From Henricia sp. BOLD:AAB3569 (Eukaryota; Echinodermata; Asteroidea; Spinulosida; Echinasteridae): a stretch of DNA of 64,000 nt. Every line of letters begins with the position of its first letter. Positions within the stretch are counted from its first letter, which is position 1. Positions 47,341-58,528 of this stretch are shown here, piece after piece. The notes below the pieces were generated by a model. It did not search any database. It was not told the DNA's origin and saw nothing but the letters and a program-made list of their open reading frames with translations. Both the position numbers and the translations under genes were made by a program. The DNA lies in contig JBBELK010000298.1 of the NCBI GenBank assembly GCA_037783545.1, positions 2,418,001 to 2,482,000 of the forward strand, written 5' to 3'.

Positions 47341-47450
47341 CTGGTGTTCATGCACCGTCAGAAATGGTATGAAATTGTTACTTTGAATCCAGGTTGTTTT
47401 CTTAGGCTAATGTTTGAAATTACATTTACTGATCCCTATTTAAATCTTAA

Positions 47451-47597
47451 TTAAAGGCAGAAATAATTTGCTCGTCAATGCACGTGTAAGGCCAAATTCG
47501 TGCCACGAAATACGCAGCTCCATAGCAAGGTACAGAGCTGCGTATTTCGTGGCATGAATATGGCCTCACGCGTGCATTGACGAGCCTGTGCCTTTAA
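47451..47597. repeat. Hairpin MITE, copy 2
   Basis: Starts 'ttaaaggcag' and ends 'gtgcctttaa'. The arms 'gctcgtcaatgcacg', 'ccaaattcgtgccacg' and 'tacgcagctc' pair almost fully across a 12-nt loop. Same family as 10158-10292. Confidence 0.85.
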
Positions 47598-48136
47598 AGC
47601 TTATTGACCTACATGTAAGTTTCCCTTTATCATGAAACAAAGAATTCAGAAAAAAAAAACAATCTTTCAAAGAAATAAAGAAATAAACATACACAAACAA
47701 ACAGAAAACAAAACAAGTTGATCTTATATAGGCATGAGATAATGTTTATTCCCTCACAATAAAATTTCTGTTTTTTTCCCACAAAAAAATCTGATATTTT
47801 CCGAATCAGATAACACTCCGCTCAAAAAATCATAATGCGAAAAGGGGTCACAGAGAGTGCACAAGTTGGCTCCACGTAGGCTGTGCACAGACATAGTTAA
47901 GGCATCAGCATCTCGCTACATCTTGAAGAATATTGCATTCAAGTTGCCTTGGGCTAAATACCCAATCCGATAATTCCAAGATGATTTATTTTTATCCTCG
48001 CTCCTTCCCAGTTGGTTTGTGACATTAACAGGTAGAAAGGGGAAAATGTAAATGCCAGTCTCGGTTCTCAGGAGAGATTTTGTTACTCGTGTGGTTGTCG
48101 AGAGAAGGTGATATGGCTTGCTTCTTGGAGAATGTA

Positions 48137-48690
48137 TATTAATTAGGGTTTGTTTTGCCCTACCTGACATAGCTTGATTAGCTCTGTATGCTCAGTGCAT
48201 CCCCGAGACATGATGAGAAAAACTTCATAATGCATGTTTCTATTCAGAATCATTTACCGGATAATGCCAGAAAAGACGGAAAATGTGCTCAGTAGAAACA
48301 GGTCTTATCCGCTATTTTCCGGTAAATGGCGGGGAGGATTTTCCCCGGCAATTTTCCTTCTGGAGGAAGGAAAATGCCAGGGAATTTATCCGGTAAGTGC
48401 CAATAGAAACACACACACCGTTCCGCCCGAGTGCGCATACAGGGGAGAAAATGTAAACATGTGACCGCCCAATGCACGTGCTTGACCCCTGCATGTGACC
48501 TTTACCCGGAAATCCACGAAGCGTGATGGAAGGCCAGCAGGCTTGGTTATTTTCTGGATAGAGCGGCTCAGTAGAAACTTCGCATTGCCCGCTATTTACC
48601 GGCATGTTACTGGTGAATGGGTTTACCGGTAAAATTCCGGATCTTCAATAGAAACGCGCTTGGGTGGGACTCGAACCCACAACCTGCAGT
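48137..48690 (-). mobile_element. SINE-C copy split by a MITE
   Basis: The SINE-C 3' part (48137-48230) and the tRNA-like B-box part (48660-48690, 'gggtgggactcgaaccc' on plus) are separated by the MITE at 48231-48659. The head beyond the B box is degraded. Confidence 0.85.
48231..48659. mobile_element. PIF-like MITE copy 2, nested in SINE-C
   Basis: The ends 'gcatgtttctattcagaa' and (inverted) 'gcgcgtttctattgaaga' and internal 'ttaccggtaaa' and 'tccggtaa' blocks match 38569-38967 in reverse orientation. Confidence 0.85.
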
Positions 48691-48872
48691 TATCATGTAA
48701 TGTGAGTGGTTAAAAAGTTCCAACTAAGAAGATTGTCATATAAAAAATAGTGTATTTATTTCGGTCATCTTTCAAATTGTGAATTTTCTACATTGCAATG
48801 TGAGGGTAATGTTTGTTAATTTTAGTTTTTGTATTTGGATCTTCCACAAAGGGGTACATTTGGCAAATAAAG

Positions 48873-49275
48873 ACCTGTCCGCATTGGAAATTTTTGGGAA
48901 GACTTACCAAGACGATGAGTACTTTTTCCATTTTATGTCCATTGCAGACAGCCTAGGACGTTTTCCTCTCAGTAACTTTTCCTGAGCCCAGCGGTTACTT
49001 TTCCTGACCAACTGCTGCCCAGGAAAATTGTCCAGGGAACTTTTCCCGAGACGATAAGTCCAGTGTGGACAAAGTGAGTCGGTAAAAGCGCTCTGGAAGC
49101 GTACGTTTGGGCCGTGAAAGTCAAACTGCGAAGAAACACTGCACATGCTCTCCCACCGTCTCGGTAAAATTTTACCGTTTAAAAAAGTCCAAATGCGGAC
49201 AGCAGTAAAATTTAGCAATTTTTCCTTTTACCATCGTCTCGGTAAAACCTCCCGAAAAACAAGTCAAATGCGGAA
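48873..49275 (+). mobile_element. TCCGCATTGGA-ended MITE, copy 2
   Basis: Left 'cctgtccgcattgga' and right 'gtcaaatgcggaac' form degraded TIRs. Blocks 'aggacgttttcctctcag' and 'ctgcccaggaaaattg' match copy 1 at 16976 in the same orientation. Confidence 0.8.
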
Positions 49276-49614
49276 CATTTTGGTGGGCTAAAGTATGTTT
49301 TTTATCATACACATTCTCAGTCATAAAGCCATTTCTATTAAATCTTGCAATCTATCTTTAACCCTAGGCAAGTCTTTGTTGCAACACAGCAGACTTCAAC
49401 ACCAGAAAAGACAAATGGCACTTCAATTGGAACAAAAATAACTTTAAAGGGCTCAGTTTTTGGTACTGTGTGCAGACCCAAGACAGTCGTTTTTTTTGTA
49501 TGTGTGACTGTCATTCCACATGGTGCATTGGTGCCCTGGGGTTAATTTTGTTTTCGTTATCAGAAGCATGAAATATCCTCGTCTTATTTTGCATTTTTAT
49601 TCAAATGACCTCAG

Positions 49615-49737
49615 GTAAACAGAGAATGCCAGAAGCTACGAGTGGAGGTCAACGAACAGCATCAACTCTTTGAGAACACTGCCCTCGAGCGAGACATCCT
49701 TCACGAAAAAGTTGAGAAGCTTGAAAGAGATTCGGCG
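49615..49737 (+). CDS. RIMBP2: RIMBP coiled-coil exon 3
   Basis: A 123-bp exon (41 codons, phase 0-0) bounded by 'gacctcag' and 'gtaagt'. The peptide runs from 'VNRECQKLRVEV' to 'ALERDILHEKVEKLERDSA', a continuous heptad pattern. It parallels the recalled TSPOAP1 segment 'VEWENAELR...ERDSALRK', including a shared E-R-D step. Acidic and basic residues alternate as in long coiled coils. The next recognised exon starts nearly 9 kb away yet continues the same frame. Confidence 0.75.
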
Positions 49738-49789
49738 GTAAGTTCTCTTTAGAATCTCATTAATCTAATTAAATAACAAATTTGAGAAC

Positions 49790-50369
49790 TTAAAGGGGCC
49801 CTGAAATGGTATTTTTATCAATGAAATCTGTGCTATGGAACTAGTCCATTAATTTACAATCATAAAAACCCTACTTGGAAGTTGTTTGGGGGGTTAAAAT
49901 CAAGGTTTTTGATTTTTATGCTAATGAAAATTTACATATGCATGAGCAAAGTGGTGATGTCACATTAGGAAAACACAGGAAAATTTCATTCAACTGTGCA
50001 CAAAAGTTTCCACAATTTTCTCCAACTTGCTGAAACTTTTGTAACCCATGACGGTTTAGGTTTGTTTTACATGTTGCCTGTTGCAAATCATGAAAAAACT
50101 AAGGCTGGAAACTGCAGCATTTTTCCACAATTCCAGTTTGAAGTCTTATGTTTTTTCTTTGCTTTTCTGCTGTGTGTTCCTAAAGTGACATGCCCCAAAC
50201 AGCGCCCTCTTCCTGTGAGTTTATGTTAAGAAATTTTCAAAGTTGAAAAATGCCACTTTTTATTCATGGGGCATCAAAATGAACAGTAGTATTGTCTTTC
50301 TACACAAGTAATCCTTCATATGCAGCAAAAACTGTGCATAAAGTTATTGAGCATTTTAGGGCCCTTTAA
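49790..50369. mobile_element. TTAAAGGGCC MITE, copy 2
   Basis: The ends 'ttaaaggggccctgaaatgg' and (inverted) 'tttaaagggccctaaaatgc' are well kept, giving 580 bp. It is the inverted copy of 30031-30602 and starts 53 bp after the exon 3 donor. Confidence 0.85.
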
Positions 50370-50696
50370 ACTGCTGGATTCGACAGCTTACTTGATTTTG
50401 AGACACACTTTCCATTCCCATTTTTGTCAGAAATGTTAAATTTCTGACAAAAAAACCAGATAGTATAGGTTTTCTTGCTCGAATTAATCAGAAATGCATT
50501 CAATTTTGTTTGTGGAAGTACGTAGTCAAGTGATTTTGATCAGGACGTAATTTCTCTGGTTCCTATTCATATTTGCACGTTATTCAATTTCGTTTAAAGA
50601 CATTGACATTTGTTCACTAAGACATCCAAATTTGCGTCATTCAAATACAAAGCATTGAATCTTCATTCAATTTAGCACAAGAATTGTGCACAAGAA

Positions 50697-51010
50697 TTTA
50701 GCTCAAGAAAAACCTTACTCAAAGTGTTGATAGCAATGGTAACAAACACCACATGAATTTATTTCCGTCCAAAATGGTATTTCATGCTGGAAATTGACAA
50801 CCGAAGGTGGTTTTCTAAAAAGGTCCCGTGCACTAGACTTTTTTTTAAATCATTCACTTGTACACAAAATCCATATAGATTTTCAAGGTTTTATAAGTAG
50901 CTAACATTTCTTCAGGCTAGTTTACCAACATTCTTCCTTAGATATGTTACACTCTTATTCCACAAATCTGTAAAAAGTTTTATCTTGCAAATGATACATA
51001 GGGCCTTTAA
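50697..51010 (+). mobile_element. TTAAAGGCC MITE, left-truncated copy
   Basis: Nearly identical blocks to 26524-26881 ('tttccgtccaaaatgg', 'aaattgacaaccgaagg') and the same right end ('gatacatagggcctttaa'). The high similarity suggests recent activity. Confidence 0.85.
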
Positions 51011-52059
51011 GAAGCCTGTGTCTTTATGCAACCTCACTTTAATAGTCAAAGCAGCAGACCTGTCTCCACGCTCTCGCATCCATTTCTCATCACCAGTCAC
51101 CCATTATACCCCCTTGAGACCATCGGCACACCATGCACTGCAAACGTTGTCACACCTTGGTCGTGGTAAATTAAATCCGTTCCGCTTTGCATGCAAAGCT
51201 TTCTGCCGAGAACTCCTACATGTGGCTCTTAATCTTACCATTACAAAGTGATCAGATCGGATCAAGGAATGCAGCGATAATTTATCAACAGAGCCTGCAG
51301 CTGCCGGCACATGAAACAAATTATTATCAAGTTGCTGTTAAAGGCCCTGTAGATGATCTGTTTTTGAGCGATTCTGCAAATAAAACCATTATAAATCAAA
51401 AGAAAGACATCAACAAACTTATACGAAGAAATTTCAGCTATGTCACATCCATGCGTTTTCCCGGTCTTGGCGGGGTGTTTCAAATATTCGTTCTCAGTTG
51501 ATCGTGTACTCTGTGGCTTGCGTCATGCACTCTGTGGCGCACATCATATGCTGCGTGTGTGCGCAATCCATAAAAATGCATCGTGTTGGAACACGCACAC
51601 GCAGTACACAGCGCCCATGCATTTTGGACCGCGTAGATGCAAACCAAAAATAAGTAAATTGTTTGCAAACGATCTAAATAATTTCTGGTAAAATTATATA
51701 ATTTTGAGCGGAAACATTTCATTGGATAGTTGCTACCAATTCAATCTTTACTTTCAGAACTTTTCCCCTGTAAACTCGTCGATTACTTTTTGGGGTCATT
51801 GCAAATGATACACTGGGCCTTTAAAGATGATTTGTCAGGCCTAAATTGAGACAAATTTAAATACCAGATTGGGATTATCAGCTTTGCGGTAACACATAGA
51901 TGGAATAAATTTAAATTTTTATATCCAGGCCTATGCCTTTGAAATTTAAATTAAAAGGTCAATTGTTTTAAGAACAGGCAATTTAAAGTAGGAATTAAAG
52001 TACAAGTTTATTTCACAATCTCTTTTGTAACGTATTGATGACATGGATTTTTCTCTCCA

Positions 52060-52450
52060 CGTTTTAGTTGTTTAATTTCAGTGGTGATTATGGGCACCAT
52101 TACATACAAGATGTTGCATAATTTGTTACTTTGCCAACTTGCACTCCCATGCAACACCAAGTAAATATTGGGGATTCATATGAAAAATGTGAAGATGGCC
52201 GCACCGTGATAAAGGTCTTTTGACAACTTTCAAATTAGCACTGGCAGCCTCGTTTCAGATGTTGAGACATTTTTAATTTGAAAATGTTCTCGCAAAAATC
52301 ACCAAGATCCTCATTTTCGATGACAATTTTAAATTCCTCTATCCTATTGTGTCTTATCGCTCAGCTGGTAGAGCATCTGCCCAGTGAGTCAAAAGTCTCT
52401 GGTTCGAATCCCGATAAGGCCCTTATTATTTTTCTCTCATCTCAAGTTCG
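52060..52450 (+). repeat. tRNA-bearing element, copy 4
   Basis: 52060-52160 holds 'gtgattatgggcaccat' and 'cccatgcaacacc' blocks. 52352-52422 is a good tRNA-like fold with acceptor stem TCTTATC / GATAAGG, A box 'gctcagctggtagagc' and B box 'ggttcgaatcccg', followed by 'atttttctctcatctc'. A solo MITE end (52188-52222) lies between them. This is the best-kept tRNA-like block of the family and could retain pol III promoter activity. Confidence 0.65.
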
Positions 52451-53169
52451 ACAGATCAAGTAGAAATGATGAGAATTATTTTTGAAGATCTAAAATTTTG
52501 ATTGTAAATTCAAACCTTTGCCAAAAACTACACAGTAATTTTGTGTGTGTGATGAGTTTTTATCCTTACTCCCCCCTGGATAATAAACTGAACCACATTA
52601 GCCATGTTTTGGCACGTTCACAAAAAGTCCCCATGCTAATTTGCACAGTGACTACAATAGCTACCTTTACGCCCTCCGGACCCGCGAATCATATTGCGGG
52701 TATCACACACACGCCACGTACATGTACGCGTACCCCGTCCGTTTAAGCCCACCTTCACTTTAATTGAATTGCACCGTAGTCTTCGGATCCGACATGCCAA
52801 AAAAGTCCTCCTATGCTTGTAACCGGAGACGGCCGCATCTCGGGGGAAACCACGCTTTTCTTTGTGAAAGACAAACCGATCGTAGCACAGCATCAATTTG
52901 TTTTTCCAACCCGGAGTGAATGCTTGCCAGTGTGTAGTTTTATTTTCAGCGTAGCAAGGATTGCTGTGTACCTTACTGTGGCTGAGATTCAGTCACCCGG
53001 TAATCAACAGGAGGATAACCTATTAGATTTCACTACCTTTAGAAAACAGTCGGAATTTCGTCTTACTGAATTTCATGTACAAACAGAATTTCTGTAGTAC
53101 CAGGCAAATTTACTTCTATCCTTGGCTTTGCATTGCAGATCTTATAACACAAATTCTAAAACAGCGTGC

Positions 53170-53325
53170 AATTTGCATTATCCATTGCAACAATCACAAT
53201 ATTTGGTATGGTGCCTAATAAATTACTATTGAAATGAAACGACCAAATACAGGATGAATGAAAAATCATACATCATGGGCCTTATCGGGTTTCGAACCCG
53301 AGACCTCTATTCATTCGCAGAAAGG
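53170..53325 (-). repeat. tRNA-bearing element, copy 5
   Basis: The minus strand carries the B box 'gggttcgaaacccg', the linker 'atgatttttcattcatcc' and the 3' block ending 'ggcaccataccaaatattg'. The A-box half is lost. Confidence 0.65.
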
Positions 53326-53384
53326 ATTAAAACTTGTTCTGGATGATGCTTGTGATGTTTTTCATCGTGGCAAACTATGACTTG

Positions 53385-53950
53385 GGGAGTAAAAGTGGGT
53401 TTGGCCAGTCTTAAACCGGCTAGGCGCCTGGACGAGTGATAATGGCCTGAGCTGCAGTCGAAGGCCATTATCAGCGTCAGGACCCTAGCTGGTTTTATAT
53501 GGATTGTTTAAGACTGGCCAAACCCACTTTTATTCCAATTCATAAATACATTTTTCGTTTGGTAAAACTCACCAAAATCCCTTTTGGTCGAGAGCACGTT
53601 ATGTGGCTAGTTTTAAACAAATGATAAAGACTGGCTGGCCGGTGTTAAACACTTTCTTGCCTGGCCCGCGTTTGTGCCTGAGCCCTAGTCAGTGCGTCTG
53701 AAGCACACACACGCACTCACAGACTGCACGCGCCTAAAGTAAAATGTGCAAAGTACCCCGTCGTTTGCATGCGCGTACACGCCTGCATTACGCGTAACTT
53801 GTGTGATGATCGAACAAAAACAACTTGACGCACAGCTAGCAAAACGGCAAGCAAATTTTGTAAATTTTTACTGATTTACAAAAAAAAGTTTGAATGAGAA
53901 TAGCAGTTTTAAAACGTATGTTTAAGACTGGCCAAACCCACTTTTATTCC
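53385..53950. mobile_element. Hairpin MITE plus outer end
   Basis: 53385-53537 is a hairpin with ends 'gtaaaagtgggtttggcc' and its complement, arms of about 65 bp. A third copy of the same end occurs at 53922-53950, so the hairpin may be one end of a larger element. Relative of 22157-22250. Confidence 0.7.
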
Positions 53951-54875
53951 CTCAAGCACAACTGTTTTTCTACTGTTTTATGACAGATTTGTCAGTTTCT
54001 CTTCTCGTCAAATGAACATTCTGAGTGACTTGAGACCCAGTTTGTTCAGCATGTCACATAACCCAGATTCACTTTCCTGTGTAGTGGAGAGGTTCTTCCG
54101 TGTGTTTCCAAAATGTCACATCCGACAGTTGTCACTCTCTCGTTACCTGCAACTCCCCACACTCCCCACCCCACCTCTCCCATGAGAAAAATCTGAGCTA
54201 ACTGCCGATACCGTCTGGCCGTCAAACGTGTCACATTTTTGTCTGCAATTGAATTAAAACTGCCATGTGCCCCTCAGTTTCCCCGGCTCTTTACGATAGC
54301 TTACTTATATAGATCACAATGCCACCCAAGAGTTATAACGTGCAACTCTATAGCACCTCCGCGGCAGCCTGCCGATATTTTTCACCCACTTGTTAGGGCG
54401 GCCGTTTAGAATCCTAATTTGGTCCGGCATGCTCAGCCAAATCCTCCAGTGCCATTAGTACAGGCTCTGATCAATCGCACAAGCCGTGGAAATTGAAATA
54501 TCCTAACAGTTTTTGGCAGTTTTCTCCCAGAAGGATTGAGAAAATATACAGGTTTTGAGTTGCTAAGTCTGTTTTAATGGCCGAACATGATTTGCCACTT
54601 AAACCTGTTAGGCTCGGGTTTCGGCACCCGGCACGTGTCGATGCCACGTTTTGTCGATGATGTTCAACGAACATTCAGGTGGATTTATTGAGTTTTAAAC
54701 CCCTGGGTCATCAAACATTCTCAGTGTTCAAGAAATGGATCAAGTGAATGGGGGAAAACTGTGCCATCAACAGGTCAGGTTTTATAAAAAGAGCTTCTTT
54801 AAATCTATAATTTTCCCCCTTTTTTTATAGAAAATTTAAAGACAAATTATACCACAGAAACAAAGACATTTGACT

Positions 54876-55300
54876 TGTTCAGACAGTACTAAAAATGGAC
54901 TAACTTCGGTTCAACCTAAAACTGTATATCTTAGTTGTGTCTGAACAGTCTCTAAGTACAAAAAATGGTCTAACTCCGGTCTACGTAGACCGCCTCTTCT
55001 CGGTTTAACCGTTTTCGGTTTAACTCAAGTTAAACCCTCTAGTATCATGTTTGGACAGTTGAATATCTGGACTAAGTCGCCGTCGTGACCCACCTCATTC
55101 AAGCATGCAAATGCGCAAAGCGTGCGGCTTAATTCTTGGCGTTCATAATGTAAGTCAAGATGCAGCTGCGTTACCCGAGATAAACCGTTTTTGGTCTAAC
55201 TCGGTCATGTCTGAACGCTCAGTTTTTAGGCCAAGAAAAGTCTCCTCGCGCTGCAGAATGTAAGACCTTTTTCGTTCTCTGTAGTCCCATGTCTGAACAT
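54876..55300. mobile_element. Probable nested TIR element (GTCTGAAC motifs)
   Basis: 'gttcagacagtac' (54877) and 'catgtctgaac' (55288) face each other, and an inner pair 'gtgtctgaacag' / 'catgtctgaacg' lies at 54937 and 55206. 'ggtctaactc' and 'ggtttaac' motifs recur in both orientations. Exact ends uncertain. Confidence 0.5.
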
Positions 55301-55618
55301 AGCCATTGACCCTGTTCATGCTTAAGAACAGCTTTAAGAATGCACGAAGGAATTGCACACCAAAACGACATTGTTTGTGAAGTGTATCCAGGCCTAAATC
55401 ATAAAAAGAGGACATTTGTTTCATTTCTTTCATAACTTTCTTGAGTTCCTCGACATTTCCCACAGTAGCTTGATTCATTGAGACAATTTGCTGTGGTGGC
55501 CAGATTATACAGGTTCAACTGCAGTCAGATTGTAGTTAAAGTACACACAAAGAACCCTGGCCGTGTTTGACAGTGGCCACAATATGAAGGTTTAACCTCC
55601 ATTTTGATGGTGTACATG

Positions 55619-55850
55619 CAGGGCTCGAAATACCTACTGGACCGGTGGACCGAGGCCAGTAATTTAAGCCTCGGTCTAGTGCTTTCTCTACCGTACTAGA
55701 CCAGTGGCATGGTCCAGTGCATTTTTAAACTAACGAACAGTAAGTCCACGTTCCTTGTGGCTTTGGCCTTGTAAAAATAACGTCGGTCCAGTAAATTATT
55801 TAAGCTTAACCCTGTGGTCTAGCAGATTTTTTCATGAAATTCGAGCCCTG
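55619..55850. mobile_element. hAT-like MITE, 232 bp, 5-bp target duplication
   Basis: TIR 'cagggctcgaaat' against inverted 'cagggctcgaatttc', flanked by ACATG on both sides (55614-55618, 55851-55855). Internal 'ctggaccggtggacc' and 'tagaccagtgg' blocks echo the subterminal repeats of the element at 9084. Confidence 0.85.
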
Positions 55851-56472
55851 ACATGTGGCCACTTTAGGCAGGTGGCCGCTTTACAAAGGTGGCCTTAATA
55901 TAGCAGGTTTGACTGTACGTACTTGTTGCTCAATGGAGAAGCGACCAACAACCCCTTACCCCTTACACGCACAACACCACAATATATTGTTCATTCATAG
56001 GTAACCCGCGAGCATTTACATTGTAATTAGATCAGTCTGACGCACAATACTCACCAGGCAGGCAAAATAGTCTGCAGCAGTGTTTTTTTTTAAACATTAC
56101 GTGCTGCAAGGCACACGCTGTGCTACACGGCAGGGTTCAGTGTCAAACCGTAAATTGAATTTTGTTTGTCTGCTGATGAGGACGCTGAGAGGCAACAGTG
56201 TTTTTTTTTTCTATCAACTCTTTTCGTAATCTCAAGTCATTGTATTCTTTTGCTACGGGGGAGTGAGGTGTTTGCTAACTTGTACCGGAGAGAATTTTCC
56301 ATTACGGTTGTCTGAAAATAAATGTAATAGCTTCCAATTTGCACTTAGGTGATTGAGACAGACGATATTGTTTCTCCCCAAATTGCTTAGGAGACGCTCA
56401 ATTTGAGTAATTGAACACCGCACTGCCAAAAATCATGATCAAATGATCAGAATTTTATCAAATTAAAGCTTG

Positions 56473-56621
56473 TATAGGCCCTTTGCACCGGCGGCCATGA
56501 CAGGGGGTAGCTTTTCATATTTAAAAGATGTGACAATAGATCCACAAAGTGCCTACTCTACATGACGCACGATGACATTGTGACTTCCCCCTGTCATGGT
56601 TGTCCGTGAAAAGGGTCCATA
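56473..56621. mobile_element. MITE, 149 bp, 30-bp TIRs
   Basis: Ends 'tataggccctttgcaccgg' and (inverted) 'tatggacccttttcacgg' continue to 'ccatgacaggggg' on both sides. Confidence 0.8.
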
Positions 56622-56761
56622 TGGGATTTGCAATGTCTCACAATTGTAATTTTGGAAAAAATCTTACTCAACTGTCCAATGCGATGATTCTGCCCATATT
56701 TTGACAAGAAAATAATACTTAAAGATGAATAATATTTATATAAATACGTGTACACACATCT

Positions 56762-56960
56762 TGCGCAGTGTCCCTTAGTGGGATGACCTTCTCGGCCCGG
56801 ACGTATACTTCCAGAGCGCTTTTATCGACTCGATGTGTCCGCATTGGACTCGGGGGAGAAAAAGTTACTGAGAGGAAAACTTCCCAGGCTGTCCGCACTG
56901 GATTAAAAATGAGAAAAGTACCCATTGTCTCGGTAATGCGGACAGGCCTATACACAGGTT
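56762..56960 (-). mobile_element. TCCGCATTGGA MITE fragment
   Basis: Inverted relative to 48873: 'gtgtccgcattggact', 'gttactgagaggaaaac' and terminal 'ggtaatgcggacagg'. The middle is deleted. A TTTAAAGAT repeat fragment follows to 57045. Confidence 0.7.
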
Positions 56961-58224
56961 GGATTCTATAACACACATTCTGAATCACACAGGGAGATAA
57001 CAGCGTTTGTAACAGCTTTCCAATCTTGTAATCTATCTTTAAGTGGGCTGTGATTTGTGCCAAAGTAACCATGCACCCCATCATGCAAAAAAAATCAAAT
57101 ATGCCCGCAGCTTTGCAGATGTTCAGCGGACTGGGTATAATCACCTTCAAAACAAGAAATTGCTGCCTCTGGTCATTCCTTTCCAAAATCCCACCAAAAA
57201 CATGGCACTCGCAGACTAGTTGCACAGTTTGATGAAAAGTTGCTCCCCAGCTGTGGCCTTGGTGCCCTACATCCTTTATTTTCATTCAGCATTTGTGGTC
57301 AAAGACCTTCGGGGTTGGTAACCCGCGAGCTCGGCTTAAAAAAATTTCCCTCTCTCCCTTTTTTTCTTTTGACGAGATTCACATCAGTGTTGACAAAATT
57401 GATTCCTGGCACGTCGGACATGCTTTGAGAACATTACAGAGCCTCCCCGTGCAGTGTTTTGATAAGGCTCTCTCAGATGCTCCTCGTGGTGCTCGCTTGC
57501 CGGAGACTCTTCATGTGCGTGCTGCCATCTCTGACATTTTGAAGGGCTGTGGGGAGTTTTACTCGCTTTTGGGTTTACGTCTTATATTCCTTTTTGTTTT
57601 TCAATGATTGAGTATTTGCAATGTGAGGGGAAGGTTTTTTTTTTTAAACTGCTATTCGGCAGCTTTTAGAGGAAAGGAGATGATGGAAAACATTGTGGCG
57701 AGGAAGAAATGGATTTCATGCACGGAACAGACGGCTTGAAGGAACATGAAGTGACTTTGCTGAAGTGTTTTGTTTTCTCTATTTTTACCATCACCAAACT
57801 AGCTTTTATCTTTGCCAAATGTAGCCCGTATTTCTGTGGCTTGATTTTAGAGTCCCTGGGAACACTGCCTCTAGAGAGACTCCTTTCTGCATTTGTTTAC
57901 ATGCTGACTGCTTTGGGTTAAAATTCTGACAAATTATGAAGTGAAACGGATTAAAATTGTATACCCATAAATGCCTTTTAACTTTTTGAGCGGCTGTCAT
58001 TTCTGTGGATGTCTTTACAGTTGGGAAAATTATTTTTTGTAACCTTTCACAAAAATCCTATAAAGCAATGTTGATAAAGAACAGTTCTCATTGAAATGCC
58101 TTTTACCCCGGGTCAAGTTTGTCCCGCGTCATGTTTTCCCGAGTTAACTCGTTCCCCAAATTGAAATACAAGTTGTCCCCGGTTCAAGCCATTCTCCAGT
58201 CAAGTTGTCCCTGACTTTAACCCA

Positions 58225-58350
58225 GCCGATAAGGCCCGTATGATTTTCCTTTCACCCCAAGTTTAGTTGTTTCAATGGTGATGAGGCACCGTACCAAATA
58301 TTGCACAGTTTGCACACCCATGCCACACAGAGAGAAAGACCGGGTTTGTA
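58225..58350 (+). repeat. tRNA-bearing element, copy 6 (3' part)
   Basis: Starts at the tRNA acceptor end ('cgataaggccc') and continues 'atgattttcctttcacccc', 'gatgaggcaccgtacc', 'catgccacacagagag'. The tRNA body upstream is missing. Confidence 0.6.
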
Positions 58351-58503
58351 GGGTATCATTTGCAAGATAAAACATTTTACAGATTCGTGGAATAAGAGTG
58401 TAACATATCTAAGGAAGAATGTTGGTAAACTAGCCTTAAGAAATTTTAGCTACTTGAAAATCTTGAAAATCTATATGGATTTTGTGTACAATGGGCCTTT
58501 AAC
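58348..58503 (-). mobile_element. TTAAAGGCC MITE, internally deleted
   Basis: It begins 'ggtatcatttgcaagataaa' and ends 'acaatgggcctttaa'. Lies 26 bp before the exon 4 acceptor. Confidence 0.8.
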
Positions 58504-58528
58504 ATAATTTTACTTTTGTTTGGCACAG

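Larger units (their letters stand above)
37997..49614 (+). other. RIMBP intron, 11.6 kb
   Basis: No further exon was recognised. It holds the repeats listed separately: PIF-like MITE 38.6, SINE-C 39.1, GTTTACACT MITE 40.6, 42-bp repeats 42.0, poly-C 43.6, MITEs 46.0, 46.9, 47.5, 48.2 and 48.9. 39200-40620, 42211-43445 and 44601-45983 hold nothing I can name, apart from a T run at 42695-42717. A small coiled-coil exon could be missed here. Confidence 0.6.
49738..58528 (+). other. RIMBP intron, 8.8 kb
   Basis: No exon recognised. It holds the repeats listed separately from 49790 to 58503. 51020-52055, 53951-54875, 55851-56472 and 57050-58224 show nothing I can name beyond a TTAAAGGCC MITE end at 51780-51824. 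Confidence 0.6.

Noticed and set aside
52352..52422. Functional tRNA gene
   Set aside because: It is part of a multi-copy dispersed family with the same flanking blocks, and its anticodon stem is poorly paired.
57293..57607. 104-codon plus-strand open frame
   Set aside because: No family resemblance and no splice or start context. The length is expected by chance in 64 kb.
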